Assembly: GCA_945863205.1 (NCBI GenBank)
Contig: CAMAZK010000004.1
Location: 1-50,506, forward strand
From: Akkermansia muciniphila
Lineage (GTDB): Bacteria > Verrucomicrobiota > Verrucomicrobiia > Verrucomicrobiales > Verrucomicrobiaceae
Direction: 5' to 3'
Length of the DNA: 50,506 bases
How positions within the stretch are numbered: the first letter of the stretch is position 1; every line of letters starts with the position of its first letter. The translations under genes were made by a program, and so were the position numbers. This document shows, one piece after another, positions 7,347-16,195 of this stretch. Below the pieces are notes generated by a model, which saw nothing but the letters and a program-made list of their open reading frames with translations, did not search any database and had not been told where the DNA came from.

Positions 7347-10328
7347 ATGACTTTCACCCGCGCTGCCGTCCTCGCATTGGGCCTCACCTCGGCGCTCCAT
7401 GCCGCCGACACGCGCCTTGTGCGCGAGACTGAAGCACTGACGCCAGAACAAGAGCGCGACGCGCTCCATGTGCCGCCCGGCTTCGAGGTTCAGCTCTTCG
7501 CCAGCGAGCCGATGATCAACAAGCCGATCAACATGGCCTTCGATGCACGCGGCCGCCTGTGGGTGTCATCGACGGTCGAATATCCGTATGCCGCCGACAA
7601 AGCACGCTGGTCCGACGCCCAAGGCACCCGCGTTAAAGACAGCCGCGATGCGATCAAGATCCTCGAAGACACGGACGGCAATGGCAAAGCCGACAAAGTC
7701 ACCAACTTCGCCGACGGCCTGAACATTCCCACCGGCGTGCTCCCCTGGCACAAGCCGGAGCACAAGGCCGGTTGCATCGCCTGGAGCATCCCGAACATCT
7801 GGTACTTCGCCGACACCGACGGCGATAACATCGCCGACCATCGCGAGATCCTCTTCGGCCCGCTCGGCTACGAAAAGGACACCCACGGCATGTGCAGCAG
7901 CTTCCGTCTCGGCCTCGACGGATGGGTGTATGCGACGCATGGATTTAATAACACCAGCCGGTTTGAGGTGACAGCCGAGCGATGGGAGGAACCGGCTGGA
8001 ATGACGAATTCTCGAATTCCGAATGACGAAAGAAGCCCGAATGCCCCAAACCCGAAATCCAGCGATTCGTCATTCGAGCCTCGTCATTCATTCGTCATTC
8101 CACATTCGTCATTCGACATTCCTGGCCGCCGCCTCGAACTCCAATCCGGCAACGTGTTTCGTTTTCGTCCCGATGGCTCCAAGGTCGAGCGCTACACCAG
8201 CGGCCAGGTCAATCCTTTCGGCCTCGCCTGGGACCGCTACGGGAACCTCTACAGCGCCGACTGCCACAGCTCGCCGATCTACCAGCTCATTCGCGGTGCC
8301 TGTTATCCCAGCTTTGGCAAACCGCACGATGGCCTCGGCTTCGCGCCCGTCATGTGCCAGCACACGCACGGCTCCACCGGCATCTGCGGCATCGTTTACA
8401 TCGACGGCGGGGTCTGGGGGCCGGAATGGGACGATCACACCTTCGTCGGCAACGTCGTCACATCGAAGGTGAACCACGACCACGTCACCTTCACCGGTAG
8501 CACCCCGAAGGCCACCGAGCAGCCCGACTTCCTCACCAGCGACGACCCCTGGTTCCGCCCCGTCGATCTCCAGCTCGGCCCCGACAACGCCCTCTACATC
8601 GCCGATTTCTACAACAGGATCATCGGCCACTACGAAGTGCCGCTGGATCATCCAGGGCGCGACAAGGAGCGCGGACGCATTTGGCGTGTCGTCAAAACCT
8701 CAGGCAGTTCCAAACGCCAGCCATCTGCTCTACCCGACCTTAGCGACTGGCGCTCCGCGTTGCAAAACCCCTCGCCCTTCGTGCAACGCGCCATTCTCGC
8801 AAACATGCTCGACGCACCGCAGATCGAAGCTCTCCCAATGCTCGTCGGCAACGACCAGAAGACACTGGCAGACGACGCCAGCCTCTCGCTCGCTTATCGC
8901 ATCGCCATTCGCGATCACCTCAAGCTCCCCGGCGCCTTTGCCCAGCTAGACCCCACCGCACGCGATCAAATCGCCGACATCGCCCTCGCCGTGCCCACCG
9001 CAGACGCCGCAGCCTTCCTGCTCCAGCGTTTGCAAAACGCCGCCCCGATCACTCCCGCCATCCTCACGCACATCGCCCGCCAAGGAGATCCCTCGCTCCT
9101 CCCTCAAGCCATCGCCCTCGCCAAACAATCATCCCTCCGAAACTCCACCCCTCCACTCCCCCTCCTCACCGCCCTCCACGACGGCCTCAGCGAACGCGGC
9201 ACAACTCCACCGACCGAACTCCTCTCCTGGGCTCAAGACCTCGCCAAACAGCTTCTCGAAGCTACCTCGCAAAAACCCGCACCCGCCTGGACCAGCACCG
9301 GAAACGCGAAATGGTCCCTCCAACCACGAAAACTCGCCGAAGGCGGCGAAGTCACCGTGCTCCAAAGCATGGCCAAAGGCGGAGGCGATGAAGAAAGCCG
9401 CACCGGCACGCTCCAATCGAAAACTTTCGATGCACCGGCCAAACTCACCCTCTGGCTCAACGGCCACCGCGGCTTCCCCACCGCCAAACCGCACGACAAA
9501 AACCTCGTCCGCATCGTCGAAGCCAAAACCGGCCAAACACTCGCCAGCGCCTTCCCCCCGCGCGATGACAAGCCCAAGCGCCTCGAACTCGATCTCTCCA
9601 AGCACGCCAGCAAACGCGTCCGCCTCGAAATCATCGACGGCGACAACGGCAAAGCCTACGCCTGGCTCGGCATCACCGGCATTGAGCCTGCCGTGGTCAG
9701 CGTGAATGATTTCCAAAGCGCCGACACCACGCGCGAAAGCCTCAAAACACTCGCCGTCATGCTTCAGCACAGCGCCCCGGCCGCGTTGCGTGAAAAACTA
9801 GCCACCTACCTGCCGCCGCGTCCCGCACCACCTCCGCTTCCGGTTTCGCCGGAGGAGAGAAAGCAGCTCGACGCGCTCATCGCCAGCCGCGTCGCCGCCT
9901 TTGCCGAAGCCAAGCCCGATCTCGAAACTGGAGCCAACGTCTTCAAGATGAACTGCGCCGCCTGCCATCAGATCAAGGGCGAAGGCGGCCTCATCGGCCC
10001 GCAGCTCGACGGCATCGGTGCGCGCGGTCCCGCCCGCCTTTCCGAGGACATCCTCGACCCCAATCGCAACGTCGATGCCCACTTTCACCTCCACACGCTG
10101 ACGATGAAGGACGGCAGCACCTTCGCTGGCTTTCTGAAGGCCGAGCTCGGCCAGATCCACCTCCTCGCCGACGCCGCGGGCAAAGAGCATCGCATCTCAA
10201 AGAACGACATCGCCAAGACCGAAATCACCCCTATCTCCCTCATGCCGCCCACGTTTGGGCAGACGCTGGATGAAACGATGTTCATCGACTTGATGGGGTA
10301 TCTGCTAAATGAGAAGGCCGGGAAGTAA
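7347..10328 (+). CDS. PVC-type membrane-bound dehydrogenase-like protein with C-terminal heme-binding domain
   Basis: FEVQLFASEPMINKPINMAFDARGRLWV, ...ILEDTDGNGKADK, C-terminal NCAACHQIKGEGGLIGPQLDG cytochrome c motif; start MTFTRAAVLALGL preferred. Confidence 0.85.
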   Translation: MTFTRAAVLALGLTSALHAADTRLVRETEALTPEQERDALHVPPGFEVQLFASEPMINKPINMAFDARGRLWVSSTVEYPYAADKARWSDAQGTRVKDSRDAIKILEDTDGNGKADKVTNFADGLNIPTGVLPWHKPEHKAGCIAWSIPNIWYFADTDGDNIADHREILFGPLGYEKDTHGMCSSFRLGLDGWVYATHGFNNTSRFEVTAERWEEPAGMTNSRIPNDERSPNAPNPKSSDSSFEPRHSFVIPHSSFDIPGRRLELQSGNVFRFRPDGSKVERYTSGQVNPFGLAWDRYGNLYSADCHSSPIYQLIRGACYPSFGKPHDGLGFAPVMCQHTHGSTGICGIVYIDGGVWGPEWDDHTFVGNVVTSKVNHDHVTFTGSTPKATEQPDFLTSDDPWFRPVDLQLGPDNALYIADFYNRIIGHYEVPLDHPGRDKERGRIWRVVKTSGSSKRQPSALPDLSDWRSALQNPSPFVQRAILANMLDAPQIEALPMLVGNDQKTLADDASLSLAYRIAIRDHLKLPGAFAQLDPTARDQIADIALAVPTADAAAFLLQRLQNAAPITPAILTHIARQGDPSLLPQAIALAKQSSLRNSTPPLPLLTALHDGLSERGTTPPTELLSWAQDLAKQLLEATSQKPAPAWTSTGNAKWSLQPRKLAEGGEVTVLQSMAKGGGDEESRTGTLQSKTFDAPAKLTLWLNGHRGFPTAKPHDKNLVRIVEAKTGQTLASAFPPRDDKPKRLELDLSKHASKRVRLEIIDGDNGKAYAWLGITGIEPAVVSVNDFQSADTTRESLKTLAVMLQHSAPAALREKLATYLPPRPAPPPLPVSPEERKQLDALIASRVAAFAEAKPDLETGANVFKMNCAACHQIKGEGGLIGPQLDGIGARGPARLSEDILDPNRNVDAHFHLHTLTMKDGSTFAGFLKAELGQIHLLADAAGKEHRISKNDIAKTEITPISLMPPTFGQTLDETMFIDLMGYLLNEKAGK
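8001..8123. repeat. GAATGACGAA/TTCGTCATTC palindromic repeat inserted in frame within the 7347-10328 gene
   Basis: Multiple GAATGACGAA on the left side and TTCGTCATTC on the right; encodes low-complexity MTNSRIPNDERSPNAPNPKSSDSSFEPRHSFVIPHSSFDIP in an otherwise conserved region. Confidence 0.75.
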
Positions 10329-10346
10329 CCGATCATCGTTCGCTGC

Positions 10347-10934
10347 ATGACTCGCTACCCTCTCTTTTCGATGCTTCTGAGCACTTTCGGCATTGCGTTC
10401 GCCGCCGAAGCACTCAAACCACACCCCAAAGCCTTGCCGAACAGTCACCCGCCGGGCGAGGTGGACCGGCCGGAGATGGTGAAGTTTATCGTGGCCGATC
10501 CGTCGGCGCTGCTGGGTGTTTTGGTGGATGAAGCGGACGCCGAACTTGTCGGCGAGTGGCAGTATTCCACGCACACGCCGCCGTATGTCGGAATCGGCTA
10601 CCTTCATGACATGAAGGCGGGGAAGGGGACTAAATCCGTGACCTTCACGCCGGAGCTGCCGCGAGCCGGCTGGTATGAGGTGCGACTGGCGCATTGTTAC
10701 AATGTGCGGCGCTCCACGAAAACGCCCGTGACCATCCACCACGCCGACGGCGACACGGCGGTAAGCATCAATCAGCAGCAGGAGCCCGAGCATGGGCGAC
10801 TCTTCCGCACGCTCGGCAGGTTTCGGTTTGAAGCGGGACGCAAAGGGTGGTTGCGAGTGTCGAACGATGGCACGGAAGGCGACAAGGTGGTCATCGCAGA
10901 CGCGGTGCAGTTTCTGCCGGTGGCAGGAAAGTAG
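10347..10934 (+). CDS. Golvesin/xanthan lyase C-terminal-like (CBD-like) domain protein
   Basis: GYLHDMKAGKGTKSVTFTPELPRAGWYEVRLAH...WLRVSNDGTEGDKVVIADAVQFLP. Confidence 0.65.
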   Translation: MTRYPLFSMLLSTFGIAFAAEALKPHPKALPNSHPPGEVDRPEMVKFIVADPSALLGVLVDEADAELVGEWQYSTHTPPYVGIGYLHDMKAGKGTKSVTFTPELPRAGWYEVRLAHCYNVRRSTKTPVTIHHADGDTAVSINQQQEPEHGRLFRTLGRFRFEAGRKGWLRVSNDGTEGDKVVIADAVQFLPVAGK

Positions 10935-10978
10935 CCTTGTTGCGGTGCAACAAGGTGCCCTGTTCCGCAGGAACAGGG
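10935..10978. repeat. Double-hairpin repeat, copy 2 (two perfect 9-bp-stem, 3-nt-loop hairpins)
   Basis: CCTTGTTGC-GGT-GCAACAAGG-TG-CCCTGTTCC-GCA-GGAACAGGG. Confidence 0.85.
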
Positions 10979-10991
10979 CTAGTTTAGAAAA

Positions 10992-11017
10992 AAGCCGGAG
11001 TCCTGCGACTCCGGCTT
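10992..11017 (-). terminator. Rho-independent terminator of the sigma factor gene, possibly bidirectional
   Basis: AAGCCGGAGT-CCTGCG-ACTCCGGCTT (10-bp stem), T-tract on the minus strand (TTTTTTCTAAAC). Confidence 0.8.
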
Positions 11018-11034
11018 CATGATTTTTCGAGATC

Positions 11035-11934
11035 TTATTCGTCCTCGGCTTCGGCGGCGGCTTTCTTCCGCTTCTTTTTGCCACCGGCGTTGCGCAGGGC
11101 CTTCGGAATCGGGTCTTCTTTTTTCTGCAGGGCACGACGCAGCTTGCGCAGCGCGATGTTCTGCAGCTGACGAATACGCTCACGAGTGACGCCGAACTCC
11201 TGGCCGACTTCTTCGAGCGTGCGCGGCTTTTGACCGGCGAGTCCGAAGCGGGCGTCGATGATCTTGCGTTCGCGCTCGTCGAGAACGGTGAGCAGGCCGT
11301 CGAGCTGGCCGTGCATGTTCTTGTGGGAGAGCAGCTCAAAGGGCGTCTGCGCATTTTCATCGCCCACGATTTCGCCGAACTCGGTGCTGTCGTCGTCGCT
11401 GATGGGCGCGTCGAGGGAGGCGGGCCGCATGGAGGCGACCTTGAGCTGGCTGAGTTTGGCGCGGTCGATGCCGATTTCGTCCGAAAGTTCGTCATCGGTC
11501 GGTTCACGACCGAGTTCTTCGGACATTGCCATGGCGACGCGGCGCATCTTGCTGATCTTGTCCACCATGTGGACGGGAAGACGGATCGTCTTCGACTGAT
11601 TAGCGAGCGCGCGTTTGATGGACTGTTTGATCCACCAAGCAGCGTAGGTGGAGAGCTTGCCGCCCTTGTTCGGGTCGAAACGTTCCACGGCCTTCATGAG
11701 GCCGATGTTTCCTTCAGAGATGAGGTCGAGAAGCGGCAGGCCGTAGTTGGCGTAGTCTTGGGCGATCTTCACCACAAGGCGGAGGTTCGCACGAATCATG
11801 TGCGAACGGGCCTCGGGGTCGCCCCGTTTGATGCGTTCAGCAAGTTCGACCTCCTGGTCGGGAGTCAGCAAGTCAGTCTTGCCGATCTCACGCAGGTAGA
11901 TCTTGATGCCTCCGTCGAGTTCCATATTGAGCAT
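11035..11934 (-). CDS. RNA polymerase sigma-70 family factor (regions 2-4, no region 1.1)
   Basis: ANLRLVVKIAQDYANYGLPLLDLISEGNIGLMKAVERFDPNKGGKLSTYAAWWIKQSIKRAL; EEVGQEFGVTRERIRQLQNIALRKLR. Confidence 0.92.
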   Translation of the reverse strand: MLNMELDGGIKIYLREIGKTDLLTPDQEVELAERIKRGDPEARSHMIRANLRLVVKIAQDYANYGLPLLDLISEGNIGLMKAVERFDPNKGGKLSTYAAWWIKQSIKRALANQSKTIRLPVHMVDKISKMRRVAMAMSEELGREPTDDELSDEIGIDRAKLSQLKVASMRPASLDAPISDDDSTEFGEIVGDENAQTPFELLSHKNMHGQLDGLLTVLDERERKIIDARFGLAGQKPRTLEEVGQEFGVTRERIRQLQNIALRKLRRALQKKEDPIPKALRNAGGKKKRKKAAAEAEDE

Positions 11935-12303
11935 TTATGAGGGTAATACGAAGCAAAGTGCAAAGTCTTTGCCCCCGGCCAGGGTGCAGGGGGTCGCGAT
12001 TATAAAGGAGGTTTCGCACTTGGCTCGTTTTATTTGAGCAAGTTTGCGGCCAGAATCAGTGCGGTAACGAAACGTGAGGGGCATGGGGCGGGAAATTCGC
12101 AGGACTCCTTCAACTAAACTTTGAAGGAATCGTCAATACTAATTCCAAAAAATATAAACATTCGCTAACAAAACGCCACTTGCCCGCCTTTTTTGCAAAA
12201 TTGGACTGCGGACTGCGCCCCGCATCTCGTTTGGCAGGTGCGCAGTGCCCTGCTTGACACCGCACCTTCCCGCCCCGATTTACTGCGCCCAAGAAAACCT
12301 GCC

Positions 12304-13299
12304 ATGCCCCGCCGAATCTCCTACCGCGACGCCATCCGTGAAGCCCTTGACGAAGAAATCGCTCGCGACCCGATGGTCGTGGTCATGGGCGAGGAGGTGG
12401 CGCAGTACAACGGCGCCTACAAGGTGACCCAGGGGCTCTGGGAAAAGTGGGGGGACAAGCGGCTCGTGGACACCCCGATCAGCGAGGCTGGTTTCATCGG
12501 CATGGGCATCGGCGCCAGCATGCTCGGCGTGCGCCCAGTGATGGAGCTGATGTTCTGGAGCTTTTACACCGTCGCCTGGGATCAAATCGTGAACAATGGC
12601 GCGATGGTGCGCTACATGTCCGGCGGCAAGATCAACTGCCCCATCGTCATCCGCGGTCCGGCCAACGGCGGCACCAGCGTCGGCGCGACGCACTCCCACA
12701 CGCCGGAGAATATCATGGCGAACTTCCCCGGGATGAAGTGCGTCTGCCCCAGCAACGCCTACGACGCCAAGGGCCTCATGAAGGCCGCCATCCGCGACAA
12801 TGACCCCGTCATGTTCATGGAGAGCACAAAGCTCTACGGGGAAGAGTGGGACGTTCCCGCCAACGACGAACTGCCGGACGGCGAGCTTTTCATCCCGCTC
12901 GGCCTGGCCGACGTGAAGCGCGAAGGTGCGGACATCAGCCTCATCGCCCACGGCAAAGCGGTCATCACCTGCCTGGAGGCTGCGCGGATTCTCGAAGAAG
13001 AGCACGGCATCAGCGCCGAGGTGGTCGATCTGCGCACCATCCGTCCCCTGGACGAGGACACCATCCTCGAATCCGTCGCCAAGACGCACCGCGCCATTTA
13101 CGTCGAGGAGAACAAACCCTACTGCGGCATCGGCGCCCAGATCGCCTACATGATCCAGGAGCGCATCTTTGACGAGCTGGACGCCCCCGTGCAGCGCGTG
13201 TGCAGCCTCGACGCCCCCGCCATCTACAGCCCGCCGCTGGAGGCCATCCAGCTCCCGACGGCCGAGGTCGTCGTGGCCAAGGCGCTCGGAATCTGCTAA
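12304..13299 (+). CDS. pdhB: Pyruvate dehydrogenase E1 component, beta subunit
   Basis: MPRRISYRDAIREALDEEIARDPMVVVMGEEVAQYNGAYKVTQGL..., LRTIRPLDEDTILESVAKT. Confidence 0.92.
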   Translation: MPRRISYRDAIREALDEEIARDPMVVVMGEEVAQYNGAYKVTQGLWEKWGDKRLVDTPISEAGFIGMGIGASMLGVRPVMELMFWSFYTVAWDQIVNNGAMVRYMSGGKINCPIVIRGPANGGTSVGATHSHTPENIMANFPGMKCVCPSNAYDAKGLMKAAIRDNDPVMFMESTKLYGEEWDVPANDELPDGELFIPLGLADVKREGADISLIAHGKAVITCLEAARILEEEHGISAEVVDLRTIRPLDEDTILESVAKTHRAIYVEENKPYCGIGAQIAYMIQERIFDELDAPVQRVCSLDAPAIYSPPLEAIQLPTAEVVVAKALGIC

Positions 13300-13311
13300 T
13301 CAAACGCCGAG

Positions 13312-13530
13312 ATGAAGTTCACACAGGTCTTCAAAAAAGTACCCGAGGGCTACGTCGGTTTCGTCGAGGAACTGCCGGGGGCCAACACACAGGGTGCGAC
13401 TCTCGAAGAAACTCGCGCCAATCTGCGCGAGGCCATCGAACTGGTCATGGAGGCCAACCGCGTTCTCGCCGAAGAGGAGATCGGCAGCGACGAAGTTCAT
13501 CGTGAAACCATGCTCCTGGCCGCCGCTTGA
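13312..13530 (+). CDS. hicB: HicB-like antitoxin
   Basis: YVGFVEELPGANTQGATLEETRANLREAIELVMEAN, the HicB partial RNase H-like fold motif. Confidence 0.85.
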   Translation: MKFTQVFKKVPEGYVGFVEELPGANTQGATLEETRANLREAIELVMEANRVLAEEEIGSDEVHRETMLLAAA

Positions 13531-13712
13531 AACTCCGTGATCTTCTCCGCCACCTGCATGAACACCGCTGCGAAATGCTGCGAGAAGGAGGAAATCACTC
13601 GCTTTACATCAATCGCGCCTCTCGCAAAAGCTCCTCAGTGCCGCGCCACCGCGAGATCAACGACTTCCTTGTGAATAAAATCTGCAAAGACCTCGAAATC
13701 CCCCGTCCTTAA
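13527..13712 (+). CDS. hicA: HicA-like toxin (mRNA interferase)
   Basis: 61 aa, dsRBD-like ...REGGNHSLYINRASRKSSSVPRHREINDFLVNKICKDL; TTG start overlapping the hicB stop. Confidence 0.82.
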   Translation: MKLRDLLRHLHEHRCEMLREGGNHSLYINRASRKSSSVPRHREINDFLVNKICKDLEIPRP

Positions 13713-13726
13713 CCCCTTCCTTAGCC

Positions 13727-15019
13727 ATGCCAAAATTCATCGAAATGCCCAAACTCAGTGACACCATGACCGAGGGAACCCTCGCCAAGTGGACCGTCAA
13801 GGAAGGTGACAAAGTCTCTGTGGGCAAAGCCATCGCCGACATCGAAACCGACAAGGCGACGATGGAGTATGCCAGCCCCTTCGAAGGCGTTCTGCACAAA
13901 TTCATCGCCATGCCCGGCGGCAAGGTCCCCCTCGGCGCTCCTTTGGCCGTCATCCTCGAAGAGGATGAGGCCGCTCCGGCCGATCTGGACGAACTCATCG
14001 CCAAAGCCCAGTCCGCTGCCGTTCCAGCTCCTGCGGCGGAGAAAAAGCCCTCCGGAGCGGCTGCCAAGGCCGCCTCCGCAGGCCCGCGCCTGCCACAGGC
14101 CCCACGTCACAAGAGCCGGGCTGCTGCCGGTGGCTCCAATGCCCGCGTCAAAGCTTCCCCTCTTGCCAGAAAAATCGCCGACGAGCGCGGCGTCGATCTC
14201 TCCACCCTCGTCGGTTCCGGCCCTGGCGGCCGAATTGTGCGTGATGATGTCGAAAACGCACCCGTCGGTGGCGCAGGCGGTGCCCGTGTGGCCGCCACGC
14301 CGGCCATCCGCCCGGTCATCGGACCCGAGGACGAACGCGTGCCCACCAGCAGCATGCGCAACATCATCGCCGAGCGCCTGCTCGCCTCGAAGACGCAAAT
14401 CCCGCACTTCTATCTCCAGATGGATGTCGATGCCGGACCGCTCATGGATTTCCGCGCCCACCTCAACGCCACGAACGAAAAGACCGGCGGCAACAAGTAC
14501 ACCGTCAACGACTTCATCCTGAAGGCCGTCATCCGCGCCGCCCAGGCCCAGCCCGCGATCAATGCCGCCTGGGATGGCGATGCGATCGTGAAATTCAAGT
14601 CCGTCGGCCTCAGCGTCGCCATCGCCATCGAGGACGGCCTCGTCACGCCGGTGATCAAGGAGGCGGAAAAGAAGACCCTGCTTGAAATCAGCCAGGGCGT
14701 CAAAGATCTCGCCGGCAAGGCCAAGAACAAGAAGCTCAGTCCGGATGACTTCGCCGGTGGCACGATCACCGTCTCAAACCTCGGAGCCTACGGCATCGAC
14801 CAGTTCGCCGCGATCATCAATCCCCCGCAGGCGGCCATCGTGGCCATCGGCAGCATCCGTTCGACCCCGGTCGTCAGTGACAAGGGTGAGATCGTCGTCG
14901 GCCGCCGCATGTGGGTGGGCCTCAGCGGCGACCATCGTGTTGTCGATGGCGCCGTGGCCGCCACCTTCCTCGCCGAGATGCGCAAGCTGCTGGAGAATCC
15001 GGCGCTGATGCTGGTGTAA
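13727..15019 (+). CDS. pdhC: Dihydrolipoamide acetyltransferase, PDH E2
   Basis: Lipoyl domain ETDKATMEY, peripheral subunit-binding domain, C-terminal catalytic GLSGDHRVVDGAVAA. Confidence 0.95.
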   Translation: MPKFIEMPKLSDTMTEGTLAKWTVKEGDKVSVGKAIADIETDKATMEYASPFEGVLHKFIAMPGGKVPLGAPLAVILEEDEAAPADLDELIAKAQSAAVPAPAAEKKPSGAAAKAASAGPRLPQAPRHKSRAAAGGSNARVKASPLARKIADERGVDLSTLVGSGPGGRIVRDDVENAPVGGAGGARVAATPAIRPVIGPEDERVPTSSMRNIIAERLLASKTQIPHFYLQMDVDAGPLMDFRAHLNATNEKTGGNKYTVNDFILKAVIRAAQAQPAINAAWDGDAIVKFKSVGLSVAIAIEDGLVTPVIKEAEKKTLLEISQGVKDLAGKAKNKKLSPDDFAGGTITVSNLGAYGIDQFAAIINPPQAAIVAIGSIRSTPVVSDKGEIVVGRRMWVGLSGDHRVVDGAVAATFLAEMRKLLENPALMLV

Positions 15020-15046
15020 GCACCAGCGCCGCAGACCGCCCAGCTC

Positions 15047-16195
15047 CTACCAGGAGCTGAGGTCGTCGTGCAGTTGGTCCATCTCCTGCGAAAAGACGGC
15101 CCGCTCCGGCATGTCCGGTTCACCATAGGGCACGACATTGACGACGTTCTTGCGGAGCGCGGTGATGCCGCTTTTGCCTTCGGTCTCCCGGATGGCCTTC
15201 CAGGCGCAGTCTGCGAAGCGTGCGGCGAGGATGCAATCCTGCGGCGTGGTGTGGCCGCCGCGCTGGAGGTGGCCGAGCACGGAGGGTCTGACCTCGAGAT
15301 CCGGAAACGGTGCGCCGGGACGCTGGAAATACTGCTGAAAGGCGTCCATCAGCACATAGGCGCGGTTCCGCTTCTGCGGCGGATCAAACTGCACCCCCTC
15401 CGCGACTAGCACGATGGCGTGGCCGCGGCCCCGCGTCATCGCGCCTTCGATTTTCGCGGCCAGGCGCTTCATGTCCTCTTCATTCAGCGGCCCCGGCTCC
15501 GGCGTGATGATCATTTCCGCACCGGAGGCGAGACCCGCCATACGGGCCAGGTCACCGCTCTCGCGGCCCATCGTCTCCAGCACCATCACCCGGCGGTGAC
15601 TGCGGGCGGTGTCGATGAAATGGTCCACCGCCCAGACAAGCGTGTGCACGGCCGTATCCACGCCGAGCGCCATGTCGGTGAACTGCAGGTCGTTGTCGAT
15701 CGTGGCGGGGATGCCGATGATCTGCAGGTCGCTTTCCTCGGCCAGCAGCTTGGCACCCGTCAGAGAGCCGTCACCGCCAACGACGATGAGTGCGCGCACG
15801 TTCAGCCCGGCGAGCAGCTGGAGCACCTTTTTGCGCACCTCCTTGTCATGGAACTCCAGGCAGCGGGCGGAGCCCAGAATGGTGCCGCCCTTTCCCATGA
15901 TGCCGCTCACGCTGGCGTGGTCCATTTGGATGAGATGAAGCTGTTCGGAGATCAATCCGGCGCGGCCCGGATGGTTGCAGATGTCCTGCTTCAGGCGGAC
16001 CAGCGCCTCGGCGTCTCCGTTCACGGCCCGGGCGGTGCGCACCAGGCCGCGGTAGCCGTCACGGATGCCGAGTACGGCCACTTTTTCACGGTTCAAACCA
16101 AGGCGCACCACGGCGCGGAGGAAGGCGTTCATGCCTGGGGAATCGCCGCCGCTGAAGAGCACGGCGACAGCCTGTTCGGGGTAGGTTGGGATCAT
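15047..16195 (-). CDS. pfkA: 6-phosphofructokinase
   Basis: VLFSGGDSPGMNAFLRAVVR, IVVGGDGSLTGAKLLAEE, PATIDNDLQFTDMALGVDTAV; start MIPTYPEQAVAVLF. Confidence 0.93.
   Translation of the reverse strand: MIPTYPEQAVAVLFSGGDSPGMNAFLRAVVRLGLNREKVAVLGIRDGYRGLVRTARAVNGDAEALVRLKQDICNHPGRAGLISEQLHLIQMDHASVSGIMGKGGTILGSARCLEFHDKEVRKKVLQLLAGLNVRALIVVGGDGSLTGAKLLAEESDLQIIGIPATIDNDLQFTDMALGVDTAVHTLVWAVDHFIDTARSHRRVMVLETMGRESGDLARMAGLASGAEMIITPEPGPLNEEDMKRLAAKIEGAMTRGRGHAIVLVAEGVQFDPPQKRNRAYVLMDAFQQYFQRPGAPFPDLEVRPSVLGHLQRGGHTTPQDCILAARFADCAWKAIRETEGKSGITALRKNVVNVVPYGEPDMPERAVFSQEMDQLHDDLSSW

Noticed and set aside
10935-11017. Treating all hairpins at 10.93-11.02 kb as one terminator
   Set aside because: The first two hairpins match the dispersed repeat at 5306-5350 and lack a T-tract; only 10992-11017 has terminator features.
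10305-11507. 400-aa minus-strand ORF overlapping the sigma factor and the golvesin-like gene
   Set aside because: Arg/Ser/Pro-rich composition typical of an out-of-frame ORF; conflicts with two better-supported genes and runs through the terminator.
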